From NCBI RefSeq assembly GCF_030317105.1, contig NZ_JASZYG010000005.1, positions 620,001 to 684,000 of the forward strand: 64,000 nt of DNA. The letters are read 5' to 3'. Below are positions 8,674-18,799 of the stretch, in pieces (the first letter of the stretch is position 1; each line of letters starts with the position of its first letter). Below the pieces are notes generated by a model that ran no database searches, was not told where the DNA came from, and saw only the letters and a program-made list of their open reading frames with translations. Position numbers and translations under genes: made by a program. The DNA is from Variovorax brevis (GTDB taxonomy: Bacteria > Pseudomonadota > Gammaproteobacteria > Burkholderiales > Burkholderiaceae_C).

Positions 8674-9624
8674 ATGAAATCGTTTGCGTTCGTTTTTCCC
8701 GGTCAGGGTTCGCAGGCTGTCGGCATGCTCGACGCCTGGGGTGACCATCCTGCTGTGCTTGAAGCGCTTGCCGAGGCATCGGATGCCTTGGGCGAAGACG
8801 TGGCCAAGCTCATCAAGGAAGGCCCCAAGGAAAGCCTGGCCCTCACCACCAACACGCAGCCAGTGATGCTGGTCGCGGGCGTGGCCGCATGGCGCGCGTG
8901 GTTGGCTGAAGGTGGCGCCAAGCCCTCCGTCGTCGCGGGACATTCGCTGGGCGAATACTCCGCGCTGGTTGCTTCCGGCGTGCTCACCTTGACACAGGCT
9001 GCGCCTCTGGTTCGTTTTCGCGCGCAAGCCATGCAGCAGGCGGTCCCGGTCGGGACGGGCGCCATGGCTGCCATCCTCGGCATGGAGGCGTCCAAAGTCA
9101 TCGCTGGATGCGCAGAGGCCACGGCCACGTTTGGCGCAGGCTCTGCGGAAGTCGTGGAAGCAGTCAATTTCAACGATCCCCTGCAGACGGTCATTGCCGG
9201 CAGCAAGGCCGCCGTCGACAAGGCCTGCGAAGTGCTGAAGGCCAACGGCGCGAAGCGGGCGCTCCCGCTGCCGGTGTCGGCGCCATTCCATTCCAGCCTG
9301 ATGAAGCCGGCCGCCGAAGCCCTTCGTGGCAAGCTGGCAGACGTCGCCTTCGCTGCGCCGCAAATCCCTGTCGTCAACAACATCGACGTGAGCGTCGAAA
9401 CCGATGCGGATCGCATTCGCGATGCGCTGGTGCGCCAGGCCGCCGGTCCGGTGCGTTGGGTCGAAACAGTGCAGGCACTGAAGGCCCGCGGCGTTGAAGC
9501 TGTGATTGAATGTGGTCCGGGCAAGGTTCTGGCCGGCATGGCCAAGCGCATCGCGCCCGATATGGCATCGACCAGCGTCTTTGATCCTGCCTCGCTTGCC
9601 GAAGCCCGAACACTGCTTGCCTGA
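8674..9624 (+). CDS. fabD: Malonyl-CoA:ACP transacylase (FabD)
   Basis: 316 residues, beginning MKSFAFVFPGQGSQ. The active-site GHSLGEYSA has the nucleophile Ser91, and PVSAPFHSSLM supplies the catalytic His. It loads malonyl groups onto ACP for elongation. An in-frame start at 8656 is possible, but the protein family begins at the Met at 8674. It follows fabH by 58 bp and precedes fabG by 4 bp. Confidence 0.97.
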   Translation: MKSFAFVFPGQGSQAVGMLDAWGDHPAVLEALAEASDALGEDVAKLIKEGPKESLALTTNTQPVMLVAGVAAWRAWLAEGGAKPSVVAGHSLGEYSALVASGVLTLTQAAPLVRFRAQAMQQAVPVGTGAMAAILGMEASKVIAGCAEATATFGAGSAEVVEAVNFNDPLQTVIAGSKAAVDKACEVLKANGAKRALPLPVSAPFHSSLMKPAAEALRGKLADVAFAAPQIPVVNNIDVSVETDADRIRDALVRQAAGPVRWVETVQALKARGVEAVIECGPGKVLAGMAKRIAPDMASTSVFDPASLAEARTLLA

Positions 9625-9628
9625 AACA

Positions 9629-10372
9629 ATGAACACGCTCCCATTCGAAGGTCAGGTTGCCCTCGTCACTGGCGCCACGCGCGGCATCGGCGCGGCGATT
9701 GCGCACGAACTCGCGCACCACGGCCTGAAGGTGATCGGCACCGGCACGACGGCTGAAGGCGCCGCAAAGATCACTGCCGCGTTGGCGCCCTATGGCGGCC
9801 AAGGGCGTGCGCTGGACGTCAACGACTTGGGCGCCACCGATGCTTTCATCGACGCCATCGTCAAGGAATTCGGCGCCCTGCACGTGCTGGTGAACAACGC
9901 CGGCATCACGCGCGACACGCTCGCCATGCGCCTGAAGGACGAAGACTGGGACGCCGTCATCGACACCAATCTGAAGGCCGTATTCCGTCTCTCGCGTGCG
10001 GTCATTCGCCCGATGATGAAGCAGCGCTACGGCCGCATCATCAGCATCACGAGCGTCGTGGGTGCTTCCGGCAATCCGGGGCAGGCCAACTACGCAGCGG
10101 CAAAAGCCGGCGTGGCGGGCATGACGCGCGCCTTGGCACGAGAATTGGGCAGCCGCAACATCACCGTCAACTGCGTGGCACCCGGATTCATCGAAACCGA
10201 CATGACCGCGTCGCTGCCCGAGGCGCAGCAACAGGCCCTGTTGTCGCAGATTCCGCTGGGTCACCTCGGCAAGCCGGCCGACATTGCGCACGCGGTTGCC
10301 TACCTGGCGTCGCCTCACGCGGCCTATGTGACGGGGCAGGAATTGCACGTCAATGGCGGCATGTACATGTAG
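9629..10372 (+). CDS. fabG: 3-oxoacyl-ACP reductase (FabG)
   Basis: 247-residue short-chain dehydrogenase with the Rossmann motif TGATRGIG (14-21), NNAG (89-92), Ser142, and the catalytic pair Tyr155/Lys159 (NYAAAKAG). It reduces 3-oxoacyl-ACP with NADPH in each elongation cycle. The start was placed at the ATG four bases after the fabD stop; the frame is open much further upstream, but that part lies inside fabD. Confidence 0.97.
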   Translation: MNTLPFEGQVALVTGATRGIGAAIAHELAHHGLKVIGTGTTAEGAAKITAALAPYGGQGRALDVNDLGATDAFIDAIVKEFGALHVLVNNAGITRDTLAMRLKDEDWDAVIDTNLKAVFRLSRAVIRPMMKQRYGRIISITSVVGASGNPGQANYAAAKAGVAGMTRALARELGSRNITVNCVAPGFIETDMTASLPEAQQQALLSQIPLGHLGKPADIAHAVAYLASPHAAYVTGQELHVNGGMYM

Positions 10373-10474
10373 GCGGCAAGCAGCCTTCACCTTTTCCAAG
10401 CGGCTGACTGGGCAAAACATCACGCCCGGCCGGCTAAAATCCACCGATTACTTACAACCCTCAGAGGGAACCAA

Positions 10475-10714
10475 ATGAGCGATATCGAAGCACGTGTCAA
10501 GAAAATCATCGCCGAGCAGCTCGGCGTGGAAGAGTCCCAAGTCACCAACGAAAAGGCTTTCGTGGCTGACCTCGGCGCGGACTCGCTCGACACGGTCGAA
10601 CTGGTGATGGCGCTCGAAGACGAATTCGGCATCGAGATCCCGGACGAAGACGCCGAAAAGATCACCACGGTGCAAAACGCCGTCGACTACGCCACCAAGA
10701 ATCAAAAGGCCTGA
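10475..10714 (+). CDS. acpP: Acyl carrier protein
   Basis: 79 residues, strongly acidic, with the phosphopantetheine-attachment motif DLGADSLDTVE (Ser37). It is the cytosolic carrier of growing fatty acyl chains, activated by AcpS, which is encoded in this window at about 23.5 kb. A good GAGGG ribosome-binding site precedes the ATG. The 102 bp gap before it contains a TAAAAT that could be a -10 box (10435-10440), allowing separate high-level expression. Confidence 0.98.
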   Translation: MSDIEARVKKIIAEQLGVEESQVTNEKAFVADLGADSLDTVELVMALEDEFGIEIPDEDAEKITTVQNAVDYATKNQKA

Positions 10715-10803
10715 TCGGCCGCGCTGAATCCGTTCGGCACGCGGCGAATTGAAGCCAGCGCGCCGCACAGCGGAATGCAGTTCTCCCAGAAAGGTTTGCC
10801 GGC

Positions 10804-12048
10804 ATGACCAAACGCCGCGTCGTTGTGACTGGGCTCGGTTGCCTGGCTCCTGTCGGAAATTCCGTCACGGAAGCCTGGGCCAACCTGTTGGCCGGTAAGT
10901 CGGGCATCGACACCATCCAGAGTTTCGACGCCAGTGCCTTCGCCTGCCATTTCGCGGGCGAGGTCAAGGGCTTCGACATCACCCAATACATTCCCGAGAA
11001 GGAAGCGCGTCACATGGACCGCTTCATCCATCTCGGGCTGGCCGCTGCCATCCAGGCGGTGCAGGACAGTGGCTTGCCCACTGGCGACGCACTCGCGCCG
11101 GAGCAGGCAGTGCGCATCGGCTGCAACATCGGCTCGGGCATCGGCGGTTTGCCGATGATCGAGCAGACGCACACGGAACTCGTCAACCGCGGTCCGCGTC
11201 GCGTGTCGCCATTCTTCGTGCCCGCGTCGATCATCAACATGATCTCGGGCCACGTGTCGATCAAGTTCGGTTTCAAGGGACCGAACATCGCGGTCGTCAC
11301 GGCCTGCACCACGGGTCTCCACGCCATTGGCGTCTCGGCACGCATGATCGAATACGGTGATGCAGACGTCATGATCGCCGGCGGCGCCGAGTCGACCGTC
11401 TCGCCGCTTGGCATCGGCGGCTTCGCGGCGGCCCGTGCATTGAGCACCCGCAACGACGATCCCAAGACGGCTTCGCGCCCCTGGGATAAGGACCGCGACG
11501 GCTTCGTGCTGGGCGAGGGCGGCGGCGTGATGGTGCTCGAGGAGTACGAGCACGCCAAGGCCCGCGGCGCCAAGATCTACGCCGAGGTCGCAGGCTTCGG
11601 CATGTCGGGCGACGCGTACCACATGACGGCACCCGACGTGGACGGCCCGCGCCGCTCCATGGCGAGCGCGCTGGCCAACGCCGGCGTCAACGCCGATCAG
11701 GTGAACTACGTCAACGCGCACGGCACGTCCACGCCGCTGGGCGACCTGAACGAGACCAACGCCATCAAGCTGGCGTTCGGTGACCAGGCCAAAAAGATGG
11801 TTGTCAACTCGACCAAGTCGATGACCGGCCACTTGCTGGGCGGTGCCGGTGGCATCGAGTCGGTGTTCACCGTGCTGGCGCTTCATCACCAGAAGAGCCC
11901 GCCGACCATCAACATCTTCAACCAGGATCCGGAGTGCGATCTCGACTACTGCGCCAACGAGGCGCGCGATCTCAAGATCGATGTCGCGGTCAAGAACAAC
12001 TTCGGGTTCGGGGGCACCAACGGCACGCTGGTGTTCAAGCGCGCTTGA
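10804..12048 (+). CDS. fabF: 3-oxoacyl-ACP synthase II (FabF)
   Basis: 414 residues. The KASII triad is intact: Cys168 in VVTACTTG, His306 in NAHGTSTP and His343 in KSMTGHLLGGAG. It catalyses malonyl-ACP condensation in elongation, including the temperature-sensitive 16:1 to 18:1 step in E. coli. It is the last gene of the fatty-acid cluster; the next gene begins 13 bp later and belongs functionally to the sigma-factor operon. Confidence 0.97.
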   Translation: MTKRRVVVTGLGCLAPVGNSVTEAWANLLAGKSGIDTIQSFDASAFACHFAGEVKGFDITQYIPEKEARHMDRFIHLGLAAAIQAVQDSGLPTGDALAPEQAVRIGCNIGSGIGGLPMIEQTHTELVNRGPRRVSPFFVPASIINMISGHVSIKFGFKGPNIAVVTACTTGLHAIGVSARMIEYGDADVMIAGGAESTVSPLGIGGFAAARALSTRNDDPKTASRPWDKDRDGFVLGEGGGVMVLEEYEHAKARGAKIYAEVAGFGMSGDAYHMTAPDVDGPRRSMASALANAGVNADQVNYVNAHGTSTPLGDLNETNAIKLAFGDQAKKMVVNSTKSMTGHLLGGAGGIESVFTVLALHHQKSPPTINIFNQDPECDLDYCANEARDLKIDVAVKNNFGFGGTNGTLVFKRA

Positions 12049-12061
12049 TTCCGCTCTTTCC

Positions 12062-12562
12062 ATGCACAACGCCCCATCGGTGACCTATCCGGTGGGGCGT
12101 TCGCGCAATGCGATCCGCCTCGTGCTGGGGCTGTGGCTTCTGGGCGCGTGCGGCGTTTGCGCGTGGTGCTGGGGTCAATCAGCGATGACCGCTGACGCTT
12201 GGTGTAAGCCGGCGGCGCTGCTCGGTGCGCTGATGATGGCTGCATGGGGCGCCTGGCGTTCTGTGCGTCTTGGCGAGGGCCTCAGCCTTCATTGGGATGG
12301 CCAGCACTGGTCAGCCGAGGCTGGCGCATCGCTGCGAGCCGCCCGCGCGACCGTTCACCTCGATTTCCAGTCTCTCATGCTGGTGCGCCTTGCCGAGCCC
12401 GACCGGAATTCAGTCTGGGTGTGGCTTGAACGCGCCGCCATGCCGCAGCGCTGGCTGGACGTTCGCAGGGCGCTGCACGCGCAGGTGTCGATGTCGGAGA
12501 CCGGTCAGGGCATCGAGGCCACCAACTCCGCGGGCCGCATGGACTCGGCGTCGGTACCATGA
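12062..12562 (+). CDS. Small membrane protein of unknown function upstream of rpoE
   Basis: A 166-residue protein not assigned to a known family. Two hydrophobic stretches near residues 18-36 and 45-62 suggest a two-helix inner-membrane anchor, followed by a soluble part of about 100 residues with several Trp and Arg. Its stop overlaps the rpoE start (ATGA), so it is coupled to the envelope-stress operon. The ATG at 12062 lies just before a strong hairpin; a GTG at 12092 on the far side is an alternative start. A role with the sigma factor is inferred from position only. Confidence 0.7.
   Translation: MHNAPSVTYPVGRSRNAIRLVLGLWLLGACGVCAWCWGQSAMTADAWCKPAALLGALMMAAWGAWRSVRLGEGLSLHWDGQHWSAEAGASLRAARATVHLDFQSLMLVRLAEPDRNSVWVWLERAAMPQRWLDVRRALHAQVSMSETGQGIEATNSAGRMDSASVP
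12068..12101 (+). other. Strong hairpin at the start of the rpoE-operon leading gene
   Basis: The arms 12068-12080 and 12089-12101 pair over 13 positions (one a G-U wobble in RNA) around an 8-base loop. No T-run follows, so it is not a normal terminator. It lies within the first codons of the small membrane protein gene, 20 bp after fabF, where it could affect translation or protect the fabF 3' end. Confidence 0.6.
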
Positions 12563-13218
12563 GCGAAACCTCGCCTCCTGTGCCGCCCTTGCCTGCGGAC
12601 GCCACGGCGCCCAAGCCCGGCGACGCCGATTTCCTGCTCGTCCAGCGCACCGTCGCCGGCGACCAGAAGGCCTACGAACTGCTGGTCATCAAGTACCAGC
12701 GCCGTATCGAGCGCCTCATCGGGCGCATGGTGCGCGACGTCGACCTGGTCGAAGACATTGCGCAGGAGACCTTCATCCGCGCCTACCGGGCGCTCCACCA
12801 GTTCCGCGGCGAGGCGCAGTTCTACACCTGGCTCTACCGCATCGCGGTCAATACGGCCAAGAAGGCACTGGTCGACATGAAGCGCGATCCCACCGTGTCC
12901 GAAGCCGCTCTTCGATCAAGCGATGACGAAGATGAAACTTACCGGCCGGGAAACGAACCAACGAGCGACGAAACCCCCGATTCAGTCCTGGCCGCGAAAG
13001 AAATCGCAGCGGCAGTGAATGCGGCGATGGACGCGTTGCCCGCGGAACTGCGGCAGGCGGTCACGCTGCGCGAGATCGAAGGGTTGAGCTACGAAGAGAT
13101 TGCCGAGGTCATGAATTGCCCGATCGGCACGGTGCGCTCGCGTATTTTCCGGGCGCGTGAGGCCATTTCGGCCCGGGTCAAACCGCTCCTGGACAACCAG
13201 TCCGGCAAGCGATGGTAA
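12559..13218 (+). CDS. rpoE: ECF sigma factor RpoE/AlgU
   Basis: 219 residues with sigma region 2 (YELLVIKYQRRIERLIGRMV, then DLVEDIAQETFIRAYRAL) and region 4 (LREIEGLSYEEIAEVMNCPIG, with TVRSRIFRAREA following). It directs RNA polymerase to envelope-stress promoters. The linker is longer than in E. coli RpoE and strongly acidic (SSDDEDET). It is followed by rseA, rseB and a MucD-type protease, the algU-mucA-mucB-mucD order of Pseudomonas. Confidence 0.95.
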   Translation: MSETSPPVPPLPADATAPKPGDADFLLVQRTVAGDQKAYELLVIKYQRRIERLIGRMVRDVDLVEDIAQETFIRAYRALHQFRGEAQFYTWLYRIAVNTAKKALVDMKRDPTVSEAALRSSDDEDETYRPGNEPTSDETPDSVLAAKEIAAAVNAAMDALPAELRQAVTLREIEGLSYEEIAEVMNCPIGTVRSRIFRAREAISARVKPLLDNQSGKRW

Positions 13219-13231
13219 GCAGGTGAATGAA

Positions 13232-13828
13232 ATGAACGACACAGACAATTTGCGCGAGCGGGTTTCTGCATTGGTGGATGGCGATCTTCAGGGCGACGAG
13301 TTCGCCCGGGTGGTCGACGATATTTGCACGCGCGACGAGTTGCTCAGCACGTGGCGTACCTACCATCTGGTGGGCGACGTGCTGCGTTCGGGAAGTCATG
13401 AGACCTGCCGCGATTCGGTGGCTTTCGTGGCCGGTTTTCAGAAGCGCCTGGCGGCCGAGGCGGTCACGCCCCCCAGCAAAGCGATCGCGCCGGCCGTGGT
13501 GCAGCCCATCCGTGGCCGCGCTGAAGCGGCGAATGAACCGGTCTTCCGGTGGAAGCTGGTCGCAGGCGCGGCATCGCTGGCGGCCGTCGCCGCCATTGGC
13601 TGGAACCTGGTCAGCGGGGCAGGGCAGGCGCCTGTCGGCGCCGTGATCGCAACAGCACCTGGCAACACCACGGCAACACGCGTCGTGGTGGCCGGCGAAC
13701 AGCCCCAGCTCATGCTGCGCGACCCGCGCCTTGACGCGCTTCTGGAGGCACACCAGCAAGCAGGCGGTGGATCGCAGATGCCTTCGGGCTTCCTGCGCAA
13801 CGCCACTTTCGAAGGCCCGGCGCGCTGA
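13232..13828 (+). CDS. rseA: Anti-sigma-E factor RseA/MucA family
   Basis: 198 residues. The N-terminal RseA domain (ERVSALVDGDLQGDEF, WRTYHLVGDVLR) binds the sigma factor in the cytosol; one membrane helix lies at about residues 109-128, and the rest is periplasmic. It is the inner-membrane inhibitor degraded by DegS/RseP-type proteases under stress. A GTG nine bases upstream (13223) is an alternative start. The gene follows rpoE by 13 bp. Confidence 0.92.
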   Translation: MNDTDNLRERVSALVDGDLQGDEFARVVDDICTRDELLSTWRTYHLVGDVLRSGSHETCRDSVAFVAGFQKRLAAEAVTPPSKAIAPAVVQPIRGRAEAANEPVFRWKLVAGAASLAAVAAIGWNLVSGAGQAPVGAVIATAPGNTTATRVVVAGEQPQLMLRDPRLDALLEAHQQAGGGSQMPSGFLRNATFEGPAR

Positions 13829-13847
13829 GCGCGGAGAACGACGACGC

Positions 13848-14912
13848 ATGAAGAACTGGACGCGAAATCCCGTGCATGCTCTTGTGCCGGCAATGGCGGC
13901 ACTTTGCATGGCGCATCTCGCGAGTGCCCAGACGCCGGCGACGGGAAATCCCGTCAAGCCGCTCGCAGCTCCCTCATCGGATGAATCGGCTTCGCGAAGC
14001 GTGGTCGAATGGCTGCAACGCATGCACACGGCGTCGCGGCAGCATTCCTACATCGGTACCTTTGTCGTCTCCGTGGCGGCGGGCAGCCTGTCGAGCGCAC
14101 GCATCTGGCATGCGTGCGAGGGCGATCTGCAGATCGAGCGTGTGGAAGCCCTGTCGGGTCCGCCGCGCTCTACCTTTCGTCGCAACGACCAAGTCTTGAC
14201 CTTCCTCCCCGACCAGCGCGTCGTCAAGAGCGAGAAGCGAGAGAATCTCGAGCTCTTTCCCAATCTGCTGGGCATGCCGGACTCGTCCATCGCGGACTAC
14301 TACACCGCGCGTGTCGTCGGCAAGGGACGCGTGGCGGGCTTCGACACCGACGTCGTTCAACTCATGCCGCGCGATGCGATGCGCTTTGGCTACCGCATCT
14401 GGACGGAAAAACAAACAGGCCTGCTCACCAAGCTGCAGACGATCGACAGCGAAGGGCGCGTCGTCGAACAGTCGGCTTTCTCGGAGCTCCAACTGGACGC
14501 ACCAGTGAAGGTGCAGGCCCTCTCGCAGATGATGGGCAGCACCATGGGCTTCCGCATGGAAAAGCCGGATGTCGAGCGCACGACGGCGGCTGCCGAAGGC
14601 TGGACCCTCAAGAACGCGGTGCCGGGTTTCAAGCCGATCAGCTGCTACCGCCGTGCGATGGGCGCGCCCACCGCTCCGCAGCGCACCCTGCAATGGACCT
14701 TTTCGGATGGCCTCGCGACCGTGTCGCTCTTTGTCGAGCCCTACGATGCTCAGCGTGGCCAGAAGGAAGCGTTGCTGGCGATGGGCGCCACCAACACCCT
14801 CACCAAGCGCTTGGCTGACAACTCCGGCGAGTGGTGGCTGACTGTGGTTGGCGAAGTGCCCCCCCAGACGCTTGAGGCGTTCGCGCAAAATATTGCACGC
14901 GTTGCACGCTGA
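13848..14912 (+). CDS. rseB: RseB/MucB, periplasmic regulator of sigma E
   Basis: 354 residues with a signal peptide (cleavage near Ala27, LASAQTP) and a MucB/RseB fold: an N-terminal LolA-like half starting VVEWLQRMHTASRQHSY and a C-terminal domain. The family binds RseA in the periplasm, protects it from proteolysis, and senses mislocalised lipids or LPS. The start was set at 13848 because the signal peptide begins there; the frame is open upstream inside rseA. Confidence 0.92.
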   Translation: MKNWTRNPVHALVPAMAALCMAHLASAQTPATGNPVKPLAAPSSDESASRSVVEWLQRMHTASRQHSYIGTFVVSVAAGSLSSARIWHACEGDLQIERVEALSGPPRSTFRRNDQVLTFLPDQRVVKSEKRENLELFPNLLGMPDSSIADYYTARVVGKGRVAGFDTDVVQLMPRDAMRFGYRIWTEKQTGLLTKLQTIDSEGRVVEQSAFSELQLDAPVKVQALSQMMGSTMGFRMEKPDVERTTAAAEGWTLKNAVPGFKPISCYRRAMGAPTAPQRTLQWTFSDGLATVSLFVEPYDAQRGQKEALLAMGATNTLTKRLADNSGEWWLTVVGEVPPQTLEAFAQNIARVAR

Positions 14913-14930
14913 ACAGAACCAATCCGCCGA

Positions 14931-16460
14931 ATGGCGTTCTACTTGCCCGTCCTGTTTCCGCTTTTTCCAATGAAAGTTATTTCAATGATGTTCAAAGCCG
15001 AAGGGAAAACGCTTCGTTCCTGCCTCATGGCGGTCATGCTCGGACTGACCGCGACCCTGGGCTTCGCGCCCGTGACGCCGGTGTCGGCGCAAACGCGCGC
15101 GTTGCCCGACTTCACCGATCTCGTTGACCAGGTCGGACCTTCCGTCGTCAACATCCGGACCATCGAAAAGGTTTCCCAACGCGGCAACCCCGAGATGGAC
15201 GAGGAGATGCAGGAATTCTTCCGGCGCTTCTTCGGCCAGCCGATGCCCGGCGTACCGCGCCAGGGTCCGCGTCCCAACCGTCCGCAGCAGCCGCAGGAAG
15301 AAGAGCGCCCGCGCGGCGTGGGCTCGGGCTTCATCCTCACCGGCGACGGCTATGTGATGACCAATGCGCACGTGGTCGAAGACGCCTCGGAAGTGCTGGT
15401 CACGCTCACTGACAAGCGGGAATTCAAGGCCAAGATCGTCGGCGCCGACAAGCGCACCGACGTGGCCGTGGTCAAGATCGACGCCACCGGCTTGCCGGCG
15501 GTGAAGGTCGGCGACATCTCCAAGCTGCGCGTGGGCGAGTGGGTCATGGCCATCGGCTCGCCCTTCGGGCTCGAGAACACCGTGACGGCCGGCATCGTGA
15601 GCGCCAAGGGGCGCGACACGGGCGACTACCTGCCCTTCATTCAGACCGACGTGGCCATCAACCCCGGCAACTCGGGCGGCCCGCTCATCAACATGCGCGG
15701 CGAAGTCGTCGGCATCAACAGCCAGATCTACTCGCGCTCGGGTGGCTTCATGGGCATCTCCTTCTCGATCCCGATCGACGAGGCCATTCGCGTGAGCGAA
15801 CAGCTTCGCACCACCGGCCGCGTTTCGCGCGGGCGCATCGGCGTGCAGATCGACCAGGTCACGAAGGACGTTGCCGAATCCATTGGCCTGGGCAAGGCGC
15901 AGGGCGCATTGGTGCGAAGCGTCGAGGCCGGATCGCCTGGCGAGAAGGCCGGCATCGAGGCCGGCGACATCATCACCAAGTTCGACGGCAAGTCGATTGA
16001 AAAGCCCAGCGACCTGCCGCGCCTGGTGGGCAACACCAAGCCCGGCACGAAGAGCACGGTGACGGTGTTCCGCCGCGGCAACTCGCGCGACCTCAACGTG
16101 ACCATCGCGGAGATCGAGCCCGACAAGCCCACGAAGGTGGCCGAGCGCGAAGAGCCGTCGGCCAAGCCCTCGTCATCCGCCGCAGCGAAGTCCCTCGGCC
16201 TGGCTGTGAGCGACCTGAGCGAAGCGCAGCGGCGCGAGCTCAAGCTGAAGGGCGGCGTGAAGGTGGATTCCGCCGCAGACGCCGCCGCACGGGCCGGCTT
16301 GCGCGAGGGCGACGTGATCCTCGCCGTCGGCAACATCGAGATCGCGAACCTGAAGGAATTCGACAGCGCGGTCGCCAAGGCCGACAAGTCCAAGCCCATC
16401 AGCGTGTTGTTCCGGCGTGCGGATTGGGCCCAGTATGCGTTGATCCGACCCACACGCTGA
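14931..16460 (+). CDS. degP: Periplasmic Do-like serine protease (DegP/MucD)
   Basis: 509 residues counted from the first ATG. An N-terminal signal sequence ends near PVSAQTRALP. The trypsin-like domain has the triad His147 (TNAHVVED), Asp177 (KRTDVAVV) and Ser248 (NPGNSGGP), followed by two PDZ domains. It degrades or refolds damaged envelope proteins. The start is uncertain: ATGs at 14931, 14970, 14985 and 14988 are all possible, and none has a good ribosome-binding site; a start at 14985 would leave a more usual signal peptide. It ends the sigma-E operon and is followed by a strong terminator. Confidence 0.93.
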   Translation: MAFYLPVLFPLFPMKVISMMFKAEGKTLRSCLMAVMLGLTATLGFAPVTPVSAQTRALPDFTDLVDQVGPSVVNIRTIEKVSQRGNPEMDEEMQEFFRRFFGQPMPGVPRQGPRPNRPQQPQEEERPRGVGSGFILTGDGYVMTNAHVVEDASEVLVTLTDKREFKAKIVGADKRTDVAVVKIDATGLPAVKVGDISKLRVGEWVMAIGSPFGLENTVTAGIVSAKGRDTGDYLPFIQTDVAINPGNSGGPLINMRGEVVGINSQIYSRSGGFMGISFSIPIDEAIRVSEQLRTTGRVSRGRIGVQIDQVTKDVAESIGLGKAQGALVRSVEAGSPGEKAGIEAGDIITKFDGKSIEKPSDLPRLVGNTKPGTKSTVTVFRRGNSRDLNVTIAEIEPDKPTKVAEREEPSAKPSSSAAAKSLGLAVSDLSEAQRRELKLKGGVKVDSAADAAARAGLREGDVILAVGNIEIANLKEFDSAVAKADKSKPISVLFRRADWAQYALIRPTR

Positions 16461-16476
16461 GATCGGATTCCCGTCA

Positions 16477-16517
16477 AGTGGCCCCACCCCGCAGTCGGGT
16501 TTGGGGCCACTTTTTTG
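16477..16517 (+). terminator. Rho-independent terminator of the rpoE-degP operon
   Basis: Perfect 10 bp arms AGTGGCCCCA (16477-16486) and TGGGGCCACT (16502-16511), followed directly by a run of T. It starts 16 bp after the degP stop. Confidence 0.93.
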
Positions 16518-16895
16518 ATGAAATTCCGACGCTTGGCGTCTACCTTCAAAAAAATATTCCCTCACAACTTTGGCCCAAGTTTGTGGGCAACTACTAACTT
16601 AAAAGGTGGCTAATGACACTTTTCAGTAGAATACGGGGGTTGCCCCGCAGGTCCTGCGCATAAAGCGGACAAGCTTGTTCACGATGCGAGATGGCGTGTG
16701 ACAGTCCACCGGCGCTCCACAGATCGCCCACAAGTTGTCCAGAAAACGCTCCCCACAAATTGTTGATAAGCTGTTGATAAGATCATGTTGCTGACCTGCA
16801 ACGAGCCTTTCGGACCGTCCTTGCGGCTGTACGCGCCCCCCTTTTTGCCTACAATGAAGTTCCAACTACTGCAGTTGCCATTGCTTGTTGGTTCA
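16518..16895. other. Non-coding stretch with DnaA-box-like motifs upstream of lepA
   Basis: This is the main part of the only gap above 300 bp (16461-16982). It begins with an AT-rich tract around 16540-16575. Within about 16700-16785 it holds several copies of sequences close to DnaA boxes in both orientations: CTCCACAGA, CGCCCACAAG, TTGTCCAGA, CCCCACAAA and two TGTTGATAA. No convincing protein gene was seen; the open frames lack ribosome-binding sites and family features. The region is less GC-rich than its surroundings. Confidence 0.5.
16761..16780 (-). promoter_or_regulatory. Two DnaA-box-like repeats in 11 bp phase
   Basis: TGTTGATAA occurs at 16761-16769 and again at 16772-16780. On the minus strand each reads TTATCAACA, one base from the DnaA consensus TTATCCACA. 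The 11 bp spacing puts both on the same DNA face. DnaA binding is inferred. Confidence 0.45.
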
Positions 16896-16926
16896 GGGCG
16901 CGTCTCTAGAGGACGCGCCCTTTTTT
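16896..16926 (+). terminator. Strong terminator 56 bp before lepA
   Basis: The arms GGGCGCGTC (16896-16904) and GACGCGCCC (16912-16920) pair perfectly around a 7-base loop, then six T. No gene precedes it closely, so it would end either a short RNA made from within the gap or lepA leader transcripts (attenuation). A TACAAT at 16850-16855 could be a -10 box giving an RNA of about 65 nt, although no good -35 is visible. Confidence 0.85.
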
Positions 16927-16982
16927 CTTGCCCACGACACTCGTGTGCGCGAGCCAATTCAAGTACTTAAGCGTTCCCGTTG

Positions 16983-18794
<1,812 letters not shown>

Positions 18795-18799
18795 GAAGA

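Noticed and set aside
16540..16785. A true chromosomal replication origin
   Set aside because: dnaA, dnaN, gyrB, parAB and rpmH are not adjacent, and the boxes are imperfect. It was kept only as a DnaA-box-like array.
16623..16865. 80-codon minus-strand frame in the lepA upstream gap
   Set aside because: It has no ribosome-binding site, crosses the DnaA-box-like repeats and shows no family feature or coherent composition.
16854..16970. Leu-rich leader peptide (MKFQLLQLPLLVG) before the terminator upstream of lepA
   Set aside because: No Shine-Dalgarno precedes the ATG, which overlaps a TACAAT more likely to be a -10 box, and lepA has no known link to leucine-dependent attenuation.
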